Below the pieces are notes generated by a model. The model did not search any database, was not told the origin of the DNA, and was given only the letters and a program-made list of their open reading frames with translations. From the NCBI GenBank assembly GCA_041395745.1, contig JAWKZV010000001.1, forward strand, positions 310,001 through 374,000: a stretch of 64,000 nt of DNA, given 5' to 3'. A program made the position numbers and the translations under genes. Numbering within the stretch: position 1 is the first letter of the stretch; each line of letters begins with the position of its first letter. Positions 43,831-51,871 of the stretch are shown here, in pieces. This DNA comes from Porticoccus sp041395745. GTDB lineage: Bacteria; Pseudomonadota; Gammaproteobacteria; Pseudomonadales; Porticoccaceae.

Positions 43831-43909
43831 AAAAAAAGCCCACCTACAGGGGGGCTGTAGGTGGGCTTCATTACCCGTGTATTGGTGGGGTCAATACGAC
43901 ATTGCACTG
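43831..43909 (-). promoter_or_regulatory. NasT (ANTAR) antitermination leader with terminator
   Basis: Read on the minus strand: hairpin P1 CAGUGC-AAUGUC-GUAUUG (43892-43909), a 15-base linker, hairpin P2 GGGU-AAUGAA-GCCC (43863-43876), then a terminator with a perfect 14-bp stem (arms 43855-43868 and 43836-43849, five-base loop) and a run of U (43831-43837). Both hexaloops carry A at position 1 and G at position 4, the ANTAR consensus. The 3' arm of P2 (GCCC) is also the base of the terminator stem, so NasT-stabilised P2 and the terminator exclude each other. The nrtA start is 28 bases further on. Confidence 0.9.
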
Positions 43910-43922
43910 TTACCAGAATATA

Positions 43923-43939
43923 TACAATTAATGTGCCAA
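43923..43939 (-). promoter_or_regulatory. Sigma-54-like promoter of nrtA operon
   Basis: Minus strand TTGGCACATTAATTGTA agrees with the -24/-12 consensus YTGGCACGN4TTGCW at 11 of 13 defined positions; the -12 element has GT in place of GC. The predicted start near 43913 would begin the RNA about four bases before hairpin P1, which supports the call. Confidence 0.7.
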
Positions 43940-44033
43940 CCCTTGTTTGGCCGTGAATTGGGGGTAACTGGAGTATATCCGGGGTCAGCTTGTCAGCTGG
44001 TGGTGCAGGTTGTCATGCTAAGCCGCAGAGGCG

Positions 44034-44050
44034 TGCGCCAAAACTGTGCA
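44034..44050. promoter_or_regulatory. NtrC-like enhancer site
   Basis: TGCGCCAAAACTGTGCA matches the NtrC dyad TGCACC-N5-GGTGCA at 10 of 12 positions with correct 17-base length. It lies about 115 bases upstream of the sigma-54-like promoter, a normal enhancer distance, and would link the operon to nitrogen limitation. A weaker copy may lie at 43991-44007. Confidence 0.62.
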
Positions 44051-44070
44051 ACTTAGATGGTAGATGGACC

Positions 44071-44086
44071 TACCCATTAGGTGGTA
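44071..44086. promoter_or_regulatory. NarL-like 7-2-7 site upstream of nrtA
   Basis: TACCCATTAGGTGGTA: the first heptamer is a perfect NarL/NarP TACYYMT match, and the second (GGTGGTA) fits its reverse complement at 5 of 7. The same 16-base pattern occurs at 47418 and 62650 beside other nitrate genes. Confidence 0.5.
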
Positions 44087-44174
44087 ATTCGTTGTTCCGC
44101 GCGGACACAGAGCCGGGTCGCTGCCCGGCTGCGGTTTGTCTGTCAGTTTTGTTGGGGTGGTGGTTGGCCCTGCC

Positions 44175-45374
44175 TTAGGGGCACAGCATCAGGTCGCTGC
44201 CCAGCTCGATACCTTCACTGAACTGGTAGGGTTTGTCGTGCAGTCCTTCGCTCTTGTAATCCTTGTCCGGAGCAGGCATTTCCAGCAGCCGTGCGGTTTC
44301 GCGGTAAAGGTCGGTGCGGAAGCACTGCTGGGTGATCGAGGCAATGCGGTTGGCGTCGAACACCTTGCCAAGCAGTGGCTCACACTGATGCAGGATCAGT
44401 TCGGCTTGGGAGCGCCAGGGAAAACCGGCATTGTAGCGGGAAAATACGTGGAAATTCTGTTGTTGACGGGGTGTTTCACCGCGGTCGTGGGCGATATTCC
44501 CGGTCATAGACGGACGCAGGTAGGTGGCCGGCAGGTCGAGGTACTGATGTCGGGAAAGGATTTCAATGGTGTCGTCGCGGTTTTCCATGTTGGCGAGCCA
44601 CTGACAGGCTTCCATCAACGCCAGGCGTAACCGCAGATGGGTGGCGGGGTGGCAGGTGTGCCACCCTTCGAGTACGCCGAGCACCTTTTCCGGGGCGTTG
44701 TTCCAGACCTGGAAGCCGGTAGCGGCCAGGATGCCCACGCCGTAGGCAACGGCAATACTGTTCCAGGGTTCGCCGACACAAAAGCCATCAATGACGCCCT
44801 GGGCCAGGCTGTCGACCATTTGTTCCGGGGGCAGCACGATAATGCGGACATCGTGGTCCGGGTCTATACCTCCGGCCTTGAGCCACATTCTCAGTAGCAG
44901 GGTGTGCGTGGAGAATAGGTGTACCGTGGCCAGAGTCATCACCTGGTTGCGGCCTTTTTCCCGGAGTGCTGCCGCAAAGGCATTGGCTGTAGCCAGTGGG
45001 TTACGGGATTGCAGCGAATTTCCCGCTAGTTCGGTCATTCGCTCCCAAAGCGGTGGCGCCAGGGTGATGCCGTTACCATTCAGGGACAGCACCAGTCCGG
45101 TGATGATGGGTGCGCGAATGCCGGTGGCGCCGAGAGTAATGACCAGCGGCATGGGTGCCAGCATCTGTGCGGCATCAAAACTGCGGGCGATCAGCTTGTC
45201 GCGGATATTGGCCCACGACACTTCCCGATGCAGGGTGACATCCAGCCCGTATTTGGCATACATGCCCAGCTCCTGGGCGACGATCAGCGGTGCGCTGTCG
45301 CTCAGGCGCATGTAGCCGATGTTCAGATGCTGTTTCTCTGCGCAGGGAAGATTCTTGGGGTTAATGCTGTTCAT
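44175..45374 (-). CDS. nasS: NasS-type cytoplasmic nitrate/nitrite sensor
   Basis: A 399-aa relative of NrtA/CmpA binding proteins without a signal peptide (MNSINPKNLPCAEKQHLNIGYMRL), as expected of NasS, which stays in the cytoplasm. NasS binds and inhibits the antiterminator NasT and lets go when nitrate or nitrite binds. Ligand-pocket regions parallel NrtA (SFDAAQMLAPMPLVITLG, SLNGNGITL, GFCVGEPWNSIAV). The start overlaps the nasT stop by one base (TAATG), showing coupled translation. The target RNA leader lies directly downstream in front of nrtA. Confidence 0.92.
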   Translation of the reverse strand: MNSINPKNLPCAEKQHLNIGYMRLSDSAPLIVAQELGMYAKYGLDVTLHREVSWANIRDKLIARSFDAAQMLAPMPLVITLGATGIRAPIITGLVLSLNGNGITLAPPLWERMTELAGNSLQSRNPLATANAFAAALREKGRNQVMTLATVHLFSTHTLLLRMWLKAGGIDPDHDVRIIVLPPEQMVDSLAQGVIDGFCVGEPWNSIAVAYGVGILAATGFQVWNNAPEKVLGVLEGWHTCHPATHLRLRLALMEACQWLANMENRDDTIEILSRHQYLDLPATYLRPSMTGNIAHDRGETPRQQQNFHVFSRYNAGFPWRSQAELILHQCEPLLGKVFDANRIASITQQCFRTDLYRETARLLEMPAPDKDYKSEGLHDKPYQFSEGIELGSDLMLCP

Positions 45375-45982
45375 TATTCTTTACCACCGCCACTGGTTTT
45401 TCCCAGTATCTTGATGACGGAGCGCGCCGCTTCCGGGAGAGTCTGGTTGGTGTCCATGGACAGAGTTCGCAAGGTCTTGTGGGCCTTGTCCTCACTGATG
45501 CCATGTTGTGCCATCAGCAGGTGCTTGGCCTCTTCAATCACTGAGTGACTGGCCAGTTTTGTCCGCGCATCGTCCAGCGCCTGGCGCAGGGACTGGTAGG
45601 ATTTGAACTGGGCGATGGCCAGATCGATGACCGGTTTGACCCGCTGGGGGTTGAGCTCTTCCATCATGTAGGCAGTAACGCCTGCATCCACGGCCTGCTC
45701 GATAAAGTCCGGATCGTCTTCGTCGGAAAACATCACCACCGGTTTGGGATTGTAGCTGTTGACCACGGAAAGGCTTTCGAGCACGTCCCGCCCGGGAGAT
45801 TGCAGGTCAATCAGAACCAGGTCCGGTTGCAGTTGTTCGATCTGGAACAACAGTCCGGAGGCAGTGGGCAGCCGGCAGATGACTTCAAAACCGGAGGCCA
45901 TCAGCTTTTCTTCGACACTGGCAGCCCGCTCGGGATGGTCGTCCACCAGCATGATGCGAATTGGATCTTTGCCGGAAGCCAT
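45374..45982 (-). CDS. nasT: NasT-type ANTAR antitermination regulator
   Basis: A 202-aa response-regulator-like protein from ATG 45982 (the frame continues upstream without family likeness). The receiver domain covers about residues 10-125 (RIMLVDDHPERAASVEEKL, LVLIDLQSPGRDVLESL). The C-terminal ANTAR RNA-binding domain is at about 130-190 (SHSVIEEAKHLLMAQHGISEDKAHKTLRTLSM). It binds the two-hexaloop leader RNA to stop terminator formation. It is coupled to nasS. Confidence 0.93.
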   Translation of the reverse strand: MASGKDPIRIMLVDDHPERAASVEEKLMASGFEVICRLPTASGLLFQIEQLQPDLVLIDLQSPGRDVLESLSVVNSYNPKPVVMFSDEDDPDFIEQAVDAGVTAYMMEELNPQRVKPVIDLAIAQFKSYQSLRQALDDARTKLASHSVIEEAKHLLMAQHGISEDKAHKTLRTLSMDTNQTLPEAARSVIKILGKTSGGGKE

Positions 45983-46114
45983 GATTAGTGGTTCCAGCTC
46001 GAAAGGTAATTGGGCATGAAAAATGTTGCTGTCAGGAAATAACCCAGGGCCGTTTATGATACTCCGACCCCGGGTCATGCTCCAGCTCAACATGCTGATC
46101 AGCTGGATGTCCGA

Positions 46115-47383
46115 TCAGAAGGTGTAGTTGACGCTAAACCAGACTTTCTCGGTATCTACTGCAAACTCGTCTGCATTGTACATGGCGTATTTCAGCTCAA
46201 CCGACAGGTTCTTGTTGATGGGGTAGGTAGCAACGGCGTCGAATTCCTCACCGTAGTCATCAATGCCATCGGCGGCTTCATCATCTGCCTCGAAGTCGTG
46301 GTAGAAGGCAGCCAGGGCTACGCCGCCCACTTTGCCGGTGACCTTGAAGTAAACATCCTCAATACCGCCTTTTGGGGTTGCCAGAAACATGTCCGCCCAG
46401 CCCTGGAACTTGTGCAGGGTGGCCAGCGGTGTGGCGAAGGCTACTTCACCATCATCGCTACCCAGCAGTTCGTAACCTACACCCAGACCGATGCCTTTGA
46501 TGGAGGTACCCAGTTCGGCCATATAGTAGTCGGCGTCGTAATCATTAGGGTTGTCGCCATAGTCGGTTTGGGATGCAGCTGCTGCTGCAACGGTGATCGG
46601 ACCAAATTTGCCGCTATATTCCACGCCGTAGGTTTGTGATGAGTTAGTGGGAACTCCTGTTTCCAGAGAATGAGTGTTATCAAAGTCCAGAAGGTAGGCG
46701 TAGACGCCGATGTTGTGTCCCGCTGCTGGAGCGTAGGACATATACAGGGCGTGGGAGTCGGAGTCAAAACGGCGAGGTTGTTTATGGCCATTGGTATCCG
46801 GTCCGAAGATGCGATCAACACTCCAGATGTAGCTGTAATCCACCTTGACGGGGCCGACGGGCAGTTGCACGCGGAAAGAGTCGTAGGTCTGCTCATTCTG
46901 GCGCCAGCCCACACCGCCGACAAAACGCTGTCCGGAGTGGAGGATGCGCTGACGACCGGCGCTGCCGGTAAAGAGGTCATTTTTGTATTGCAGGTAGGCC
47001 TGGTTGATGGTTGTCCCATCGGGGTCAACAACGAGTGGGTACTGGGAGGCCTTGCCGTTGGAGGGCGTGCCATATTGCTCACTACCGATCTGTGCCACAT
47101 CGTCTACTTCCAGCAATCCGGAGAAACCCTGGTAGCTGGCAGAGGTTAGGGTGACACGGGATTTCAGGGTAGATGCCTTGGCGACATTCAGGGTATCGAT
47201 ATCCTGATCCACATATTCATAGCGATAGCGGAAGGAGAGGTTGATATCACCCTTGGTAAAGATTTCGGAAAGGCTGGTGGCTTCCTCGGCTGCGGCGGAT
47301 GCCGTGCCGACCATTCCCACAGCCCCCAACATAATGGCGGTGGCGAGGGTCATTTTTGAATTTGTTGCAACAGCTTTTTTCAT
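46115..47383 (-). CDS. Outer-membrane beta-barrel porin (alginate-export-like)
   Basis: A 422-aa protein from ATG 47383 with a Sec signal peptide (MTLATAIMLGAVGMVGTASAAAEE). The mature part alternates short amphipathic strands (INLSFRYRYEYVDQDI, LEVDDVAQIGSEQYG, GGVGWRQNEQTYDSFRVQLP) and ends VWFSVNYTF with a terminal Phe, the classic outer-membrane assembly signal. The N-terminal LSFRYRYE and AGRQRI elements resemble alginate-export/AlgE-like porins. Placed just upstream of nasTS and divergent from moaA, next to a NarL-like site, it may admit nitrate or nitrite; this is inferred from context only. Confidence 0.83.
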   Translation of the reverse strand: MKKAVATNSKMTLATAIMLGAVGMVGTASAAAEEATSLSEIFTKGDINLSFRYRYEYVDQDIDTLNVAKASTLKSRVTLTSASYQGFSGLLEVDDVAQIGSEQYGTPSNGKASQYPLVVDPDGTTINQAYLQYKNDLFTGSAGRQRILHSGQRFVGGVGWRQNEQTYDSFRVQLPVGPVKVDYSYIWSVDRIFGPDTNGHKQPRRFDSDSHALYMSYAPAAGHNIGVYAYLLDFDNTHSLETGVPTNSSQTYGVEYSGKFGPITVAAAAASQTDYGDNPNDYDADYYMAELGTSIKGIGLGVGYELLGSDDGEVAFATPLATLHKFQGWADMFLATPKGGIEDVYFKVTGKVGGVALAAFYHDFEADDEAADGIDDYGEEFDAVATYPINKNLSVELKYAMYNADEFAVDTEKVWFSVNYTF

Positions 47384-47417
47384 AATCGAATCCCCAATTA
47401 AGGTCTTTTCCTGAAGC

Positions 47418-47433
47418 TGCCACCAAAGTGGTA
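47418..47433. promoter_or_regulatory. NarL-like 7-2-7 palindrome between porin and moaA
   Basis: TGCCACCAAAGTGGTA (reverse strand TACCACTTTGGTGGCA), 14 of 16 identical to the narK1-narX site. It lies 34 bases upstream of the porin start and 190 bases upstream of moaA. A half-site TTGGTA follows at 47448-47453. Confidence 0.48.
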
Positions 47434-47622
47434 GGATGGATGCCACGTTGGTATTAACTTCATGATTTGGAAGGAGTTTTTTTCCTTCTTGTGGCAAATT
47501 AACAGCTAATTAAGGAGATCCTTTTGACCTCGATCAACGAATTGCAGCCATTGATTCCTAAACTGGAGATCACCTGAAGAAAACACCATTTCCGGCCACG
47601 GAGAGGCTTTGGAGTCCAAACC

Positions 47623-48627
47623 ATGCTGAATGAACCACAGACTGCCCTTACGGATCGTTTCGGTCGTGTCGTCGACTACCTGCGCCTGTCGGTGACTGAC
47701 CGCTGTGATTTCCGCTGCGTCTACTGCATGGCCGAAGACATGAAATTCCTGCCGCGCCAGCAGGTGCTGACCCTGGAAGAAATGGCCTTCTTGGGTCGGG
47801 CATTTGTCTCCCTGGGAGTGCGCCGCATCCGCCTCACCGGTGGAGAGCCCCTGGTGCGCCGGGATGTCATCACCCTGGTGCGCCAACTGGGGGAGCTGGA
47901 CGGCCTGGATGAACTGACTATCACCACCAATGGCTCGCAACTCGCGGCCATGGCCCCGGCACTGGTGGATGCCGGTGTACGCCGACTCAATATCAGCCTG
48001 GATTCGTTGTGCCCGGATCGTTTCGCCGCCATCACCCGCACCGGCAAGCTGGATCAGGTGCTGGCCGGTATTGAAGCGGCCCAACGTGCCGGTATCGAGC
48101 GCATCAAGCTGAACAGCGTGATCGTGCGCGGTCTGAACGATGATGAAATCCTGCCGCTGCTGGAGTTTGCTCTGCAGCGGGGGCTGGATATCAGCTATAT
48201 CGAGGAAATGCCGTTGGGGCAAATTGGTTGTCGCGACCGCCGTGGTGGACTGGTCACCAGCGAGGAAGTGCGCGAGCAGATTGGCCGCTATTACCCGCTG
48301 CTCGCCAGCACCGAGACCAGCGCCGGACCGTCGCGCTACTTCCGGACCTGCGGCAGTGACAGTCGCATCGGCTTTATTTCCCCCCACAGTCAGCATTTCT
48401 GCGACAGTTGTAACCGGGTACGGGTGACCTGCGAGGGGCGACTGCTGCTCTGTCTGGGCAACGAGCATTCGGTGGACCTGCGCGCTGTCATGCGCCGTTA
48501 TCCCCGTGATCTGGCGGCCCTGCAGGATGCCATTGTCAATGCCATGGCATTGAAACCGGAGCGCCATTACTTTTACCATCAGGACCAACCGCAGGTACTG
48601 CGGTTCATGAATGCCACAGGCGGTTAG
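47623..48627 (+). CDS. moaA: GTP 3',8-cyclase (molybdenum cofactor synthesis)
   Basis: Radical-SAM enzyme that starts molybdenum cofactor synthesis from GTP, 334 aa. The N-terminal SAM cluster is CDFRCVYC (C28, C32, C35) and the C-terminal substrate cluster is CDSCNRVRVTCEGRLLLC. MTGGEP-like RLTGGEPLVRRD is the SAM-binding element. The C-terminal GG dipeptide (MNATGG) is present and is needed for activity. It serves both nitrate reductases here, which need Mo-bisMGD. nnrS follows after 12 bases. No convincing Moco riboswitch was recognised in the leader. Confidence 0.95.
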   Translation: MLNEPQTALTDRFGRVVDYLRLSVTDRCDFRCVYCMAEDMKFLPRQQVLTLEEMAFLGRAFVSLGVRRIRLTGGEPLVRRDVITLVRQLGELDGLDELTITTNGSQLAAMAPALVDAGVRRLNISLDSLCPDRFAAITRTGKLDQVLAGIEAAQRAGIERIKLNSVIVRGLNDDEILPLLEFALQRGLDISYIEEMPLGQIGCRDRRGGLVTSEEVREQIGRYYPLLASTETSAGPSRYFRTCGSDSRIGFISPHSQHFCDSCNRVRVTCEGRLLLCLGNEHSVDLRAVMRRYPRDLAALQDAIVNAMALKPERHYFYHQDQPQVLRFMNATGG

Positions 48628-48639
48628 CGGAGAAGGGAC

Positions 48640-49836
48640 ATGATCCAGATAGAGGAACCCAGGTCAGACAGTGCTGCTGCGTGGCTCAATCTGGGCTTCC
48701 GGCCTTTCTTTATGGGCGCGGCCCTGTTCGCCGTGTTGTCCATGTCCGTCTGGGCAGCCATTTTCCCACTGCATATCCTGCCGCCGCTGAATGCCCTGGC
48801 GCCGGTTACCTGGCACGCCCACGAGATGATCTACGGTTACGCGGTGGCCGTGATCGCCGGCTTCTTGCTCACTGCGGTGAAGAACTGGACCGGATTACAG
48901 ACGCCCAGCGGGGTGCTGTTACTAGTGCTGTTTCTGTTATGGCTGGCCGCGCGGTTGTTGCCCCTTGCGGGGCAGTGGCTGCCCCTGCAGTGGACCGCTT
49001 TTGCCGACCTGTTATTCATGGCCATGCTGATTCCGGCAGTGGCGATACCGATCATTCGCGCCAAATCTCACCGTAACCTGGCGGTGATTGCCGTGCTGGC
49101 GATGCTGTTGACCGGCAACAGTCTCTTTTACCTGGGGGTGTACGGCATTGTGGCTGACGGCATCCGGCTGGGCCTGTACCTTGGCTTTTACATCGTCATT
49201 GCCCTGGTGTTGATGATGGGGCGGCGGGTGATTCCCTTCTTTACCGAGCGGGGCGTCGGTTACAAGCTGATCCTGAAAAACTACACCTGGGTGGATCGCG
49301 CAACGCCGCCGCTGTTAATAGCCTTTATTGCCGCCGAGCTGGCGAGGCCGAGCGGCATGGTGGTGGCATTACTGGCTGCGCTGTTGCTGGTGCTGCATGG
49401 TATTCGTCTGGCCGGTTGGTACACAAAGGGCATCTGGCGCAAACCGCTGCTGTGGGTGTTGCATGTGGCCTATGGCCTTGTGGTGGTGGGCTTTGCCCTG
49501 AAAGTGGCGGGGTTCCTCTTTGGTATATCCCCGTTTCTTGCCCTGCACGCCTTTGCCCTCGGGGGTATCGGAATGATGACGTTGGGCATGATGGCACGAG
49601 TGGCGCTGGGACACACCGGGCGCAACGTGTTTGCGCCACCATCGGCGGTAACCTGGATGTTCCTGTTGCTAACCGGTGCGGCCCTGTTGCGGGTGTTTGT
49701 GCCGCTATTGGCGCCAGCCTATTACAGCTTGTGGGTCGGCCTGTCCCAGCTTTGCTGGGTATTGGCGTTTGCGCTGTTCTCGCTTTTCTATATTCCGATG
49801 CTGGTCAGCCCCAGGGTGGATGGCCAGCCGGGTTAG
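48640..49836 (+). CDS. nnrS: NnrS family haem/copper membrane protein
   Basis: Polytopic membrane protein (398 aa, about 12 helices) of the NnrS family, associated with denitrification clusters and protection from nitric oxide stress. Cues: LNLGFRPFFMGAALFAVLSM at the start, THWHAHEM-like VTWHAHEMIYGYAVAVIAGFLLTAV (histidines near residue 65), RRVIPFFTERG and LHAFALGGIGMMTLGMMARVALGHTGR. It forms an operon with moaA and fits with the nitrate-respiring neighbourhood, where NO arises from nitrite. Confidence 0.92.
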   Translation: MIQIEEPRSDSAAAWLNLGFRPFFMGAALFAVLSMSVWAAIFPLHILPPLNALAPVTWHAHEMIYGYAVAVIAGFLLTAVKNWTGLQTPSGVLLLVLFLLWLAARLLPLAGQWLPLQWTAFADLLFMAMLIPAVAIPIIRAKSHRNLAVIAVLAMLLTGNSLFYLGVYGIVADGIRLGLYLGFYIVIALVLMMGRRVIPFFTERGVGYKLILKNYTWVDRATPPLLIAFIAAELARPSGMVVALLAALLLVLHGIRLAGWYTKGIWRKPLLWVLHVAYGLVVVGFALKVAGFLFGISPFLALHAFALGGIGMMTLGMMARVALGHTGRNVFAPPSAVTWMFLLLTGAALLRVFVPLLAPAYYSLWVGLSQLCWVLAFALFSLFYIPMLVSPRVDGQPG

Positions 49837-49880
49837 GAGAAAACTATCAGTGTGGGCGCATTGGCGGCCACAAAAAAGGT

Positions 49881-51167
49881 CTATAGCTCTGCCGTAAGCT
49901 CCTTCTCAAAAGCATCCGGTAGGCCATAAAAGCAGAAAGGATTCAGGAACTGACGTCGCCAGAACAGTCTTTGGTCAACCTCTGACAGGTTTGCCTCCTG
50001 GCAAATGGCGGTGTAATGGTTTCTTATCGTTTCCACCTGTTTTGAAACTATGACCTTCGCTTCCTCTTCGGAGAGTTGAAAGTCATTACACGCTGCAAGG
50101 CAGTTAGTCAGTTGGCTTAACTTGTTCTCCTCATGGATGCTCATGGCCTGAGAAGCTTCTTCGCCGGTACGATTTTGAGGGCATATGTCGTAGGCCGGCG
50201 TGAGAATAAGCTGTTTGCCATCCCAGAAAGCGGCATGGTTGCGGGCATGATCGTCCGTATTGCCAACGAGGATATTGAATACCATGCGAGCGAAAAGTTC
50301 ATGCAGTGTTGCTTTTGGCTCTTTGAATAGATGGCGTATTTTTTCTGCCAATGTTTCATAACTGGCATAGCGTGCTTCATGCTCTGGTAGTTCAAAGATG
50401 GTCAAGCTTGAAACCATTGCCTTGCGGCACCACTTACCCTCATCGTTGTTGTATCGATCAAAACGCTCGATCAGGAGAACGTCCTTGCCGTGAGCGGCAG
50501 TGAGTTCGACATGAGAAACATTTAGTCCGGCCTTTTGTGCGAGCCTCATAGCGATAAACTCTGCCTTAACGACGCTATAAGTGTCGTTTGACGCGGAAAA
50601 CTTCGCTATAAACTTCTTGTCTTCGGTTTCAATACCGGCTTTTGGGCGGGCACCTCCAATGCTCGATCCGTGATTAAGGGCCTGATCGAGCTCCTTTGTT
50701 AAGGGTTTGCCCGCATCAACCAGATCGGAGGCTTGCTGTAGCTCCTCTAGTGTTGCTGTTTTGGGATTACGGGGGCTATAGACTGTTGCCGATTCCTGAA
50801 AATCAAGATTTCCGATTCTGTCCGAGCCGGACATAAGGAGATAGGCTAGTTCGTCGAGCTCGTCCAATGTGATGTCATCGCTCTTCTTTCCAGTGAGCTG
50901 ATTAATAATGACGCGGCGGCCCCAGGCATCAGGGGAGCCGTCCCTGATACAGCTAGGCATATCCATTCTGGGCAAAAGATCAATTTTGCCAGCTCTAAGG
51001 GGCAGTTCGGGCTCATAGATTGAAACGGCATCTTTTCTATCAAGGTAGCTTTTGCCGTAGTTAAAGGTAAGCCGGTTGTCCTTGGCCTCAAGGCGACCGC
51101 AAACAACAGGCTTACTCTGGTCTTTAAGCCAAATCCAGACATAGGCCCCCTTGGTTTTAGAAGTCAT
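49881..51167 (-). CDS. hipA: HipA-family serine/threonine kinase toxin
   Basis: Type II toxin that in E. coli phosphorylates glutamyl-tRNA synthetase and promotes persistence; 428 aa. Kinase motifs: the activation loop around SSIGGARPK (near residue 168), the ATP-binding lysine region KKFIAKFS, catalytic loop NILVGNTDDHARNHA and metal motif PAYDICPQ. It overlaps hipB by 11 bases. Codon use is noticeably less GC-rich than in the flanking nitrate genes, suggesting acquisition. The pair sits between nnrS and the nar operon. Confidence 0.93.
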   Translation of the reverse strand: MTSKTKGAYVWIWLKDQSKPVVCGRLEAKDNRLTFNYGKSYLDRKDAVSIYEPELPLRAGKIDLLPRMDMPSCIRDGSPDAWGRRVIINQLTGKKSDDITLDELDELAYLLMSGSDRIGNLDFQESATVYSPRNPKTATLEELQQASDLVDAGKPLTKELDQALNHGSSIGGARPKAGIETEDKKFIAKFSASNDTYSVVKAEFIAMRLAQKAGLNVSHVELTAAHGKDVLLIERFDRYNNDEGKWCRKAMVSSLTIFELPEHEARYASYETLAEKIRHLFKEPKATLHELFARMVFNILVGNTDDHARNHAAFWDGKQLILTPAYDICPQNRTGEEASQAMSIHEENKLSQLTNCLAACNDFQLSEEEAKVIVSKQVETIRNHYTAICQEANLSEVDQRLFWRRQFLNPFCFYGLPDAFEKELTAEL

Positions 51168-51492
51168 CGAACACCTCCTCTTCTTCCTTATCTATACGGC
51201 GAGGGAGAAGAGTTGCTCTCATATCAAGGCTGCTCTCTAATGCTGTTAGATTTCTTTCATCCGTAGCAAAAAGAGGAATACCCAAAAGTGTGGCAACTTC
51301 AAAGTACAGGCCAAGACCTGTAGAGGGACTGCCCTTCTCGATTTGCCTAATAGTCGGACGTGTTGTGCCCGCCCGCTCGGCAAGTTCTGCCTCAGTCCAT
51401 CGATGCTCCTTTCGGGCAATTTGAATTTGCTTTGCGAAAACCTTCATCGCTTGCAAAGATCTTTTTGAATAGTTCCTTTTGTGTCGTGGCAT
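51157..51492 (-). CDS. hipB: HipB-like XRE-family antitoxin/regulator
   Basis: A 111-aa helix-turn-helix protein (IQIARKEHRWTEAELAERAGTTRPTIRQIEKGSPS), with a basic N-terminus (PRHKRNYSKRS) and an acidic C-terminal tail (DKEEEEVFDDF), somewhat longer than E. coli HipB. It would bind HipA and repress its own promoter. The stop overlaps the hipA start by 11 bases, giving coupled translation. Upstream is an AT-rich control region with inverted repeats. Confidence 0.9.
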   Translation of the reverse strand: MPRHKRNYSKRSLQAMKVFAKQIQIARKEHRWTEAELAERAGTTRPTIRQIEKGSPSTGLGLYFEVATLLGIPLFATDERNLTALESSLDMRATLLPRRIDKEEEEVFDDF

Positions 51493-51871
51493 CTACATAC
51501 CCTCATAAGGGCTAAATGTGTCCCCCTAGCTCTAAGTTAGGCTAGAGATTCTGATTTTGTTTGTCAAATATATTTATCATAAGTGTGTGCTAAGTAAAAT
51601 ATAATTATCAATTTGGTTCGGTGTGGTCATGGCGTATGAAGGGCGATCCCCGGCCTAACAGCCGAAACTTGAAAGATTGGAGATTAAGGCAGGTATAAAC
51701 CGCCTTTTACCTTCTGATTGGATTCGGTCTCAAGGATTAAAGGGGTTTAATCACAAACCTGAGAGAGATTGCGTAAAGTCTTTGTCTAGTTGAATTATTG
51801 AGGACACCCAAATGAATGGTTTTGATAATAAGTGGGGTGAGATAAAACTTTCTACGTGCTGGATTAAGGGG
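51493..51871. other. AT-rich control region upstream of hipBA with candidate operator
   Basis: A 379-base stretch without a gene. Near hipB, CTAGC (51526-51530) and GCTAG (51541-51545) flank CTAAGTTAG (51532-51540), nested inverted repeats that could be the HipB operator. An AT-rich block at about 51550-51620 may hold the promoter. The rest, up to the ppiC-type gene, shows nothing I can name. Its low GC against its surroundings suggests it arrived together with hipBA. Confidence 0.5.

Noticed and set aside
43991..44007. Second NtrC site
   Set aside because: Only the right half (GGTGCA) matches; the left half is degenerate.
44111..44130. GC-rich 7-bp stem with hexaloop after nasS, considered as a terminator or a further ANTAR hairpin
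   Set aside because: No U-run on either strand directly after it, and its loop (CAGCGA on the minus strand) lacks A1 with G4.
47500..47622. Molybdenum-cofactor riboswitch in the moaA leader
   Set aside because: I could not lay out the conserved helices; only a covariance model search could settle it.
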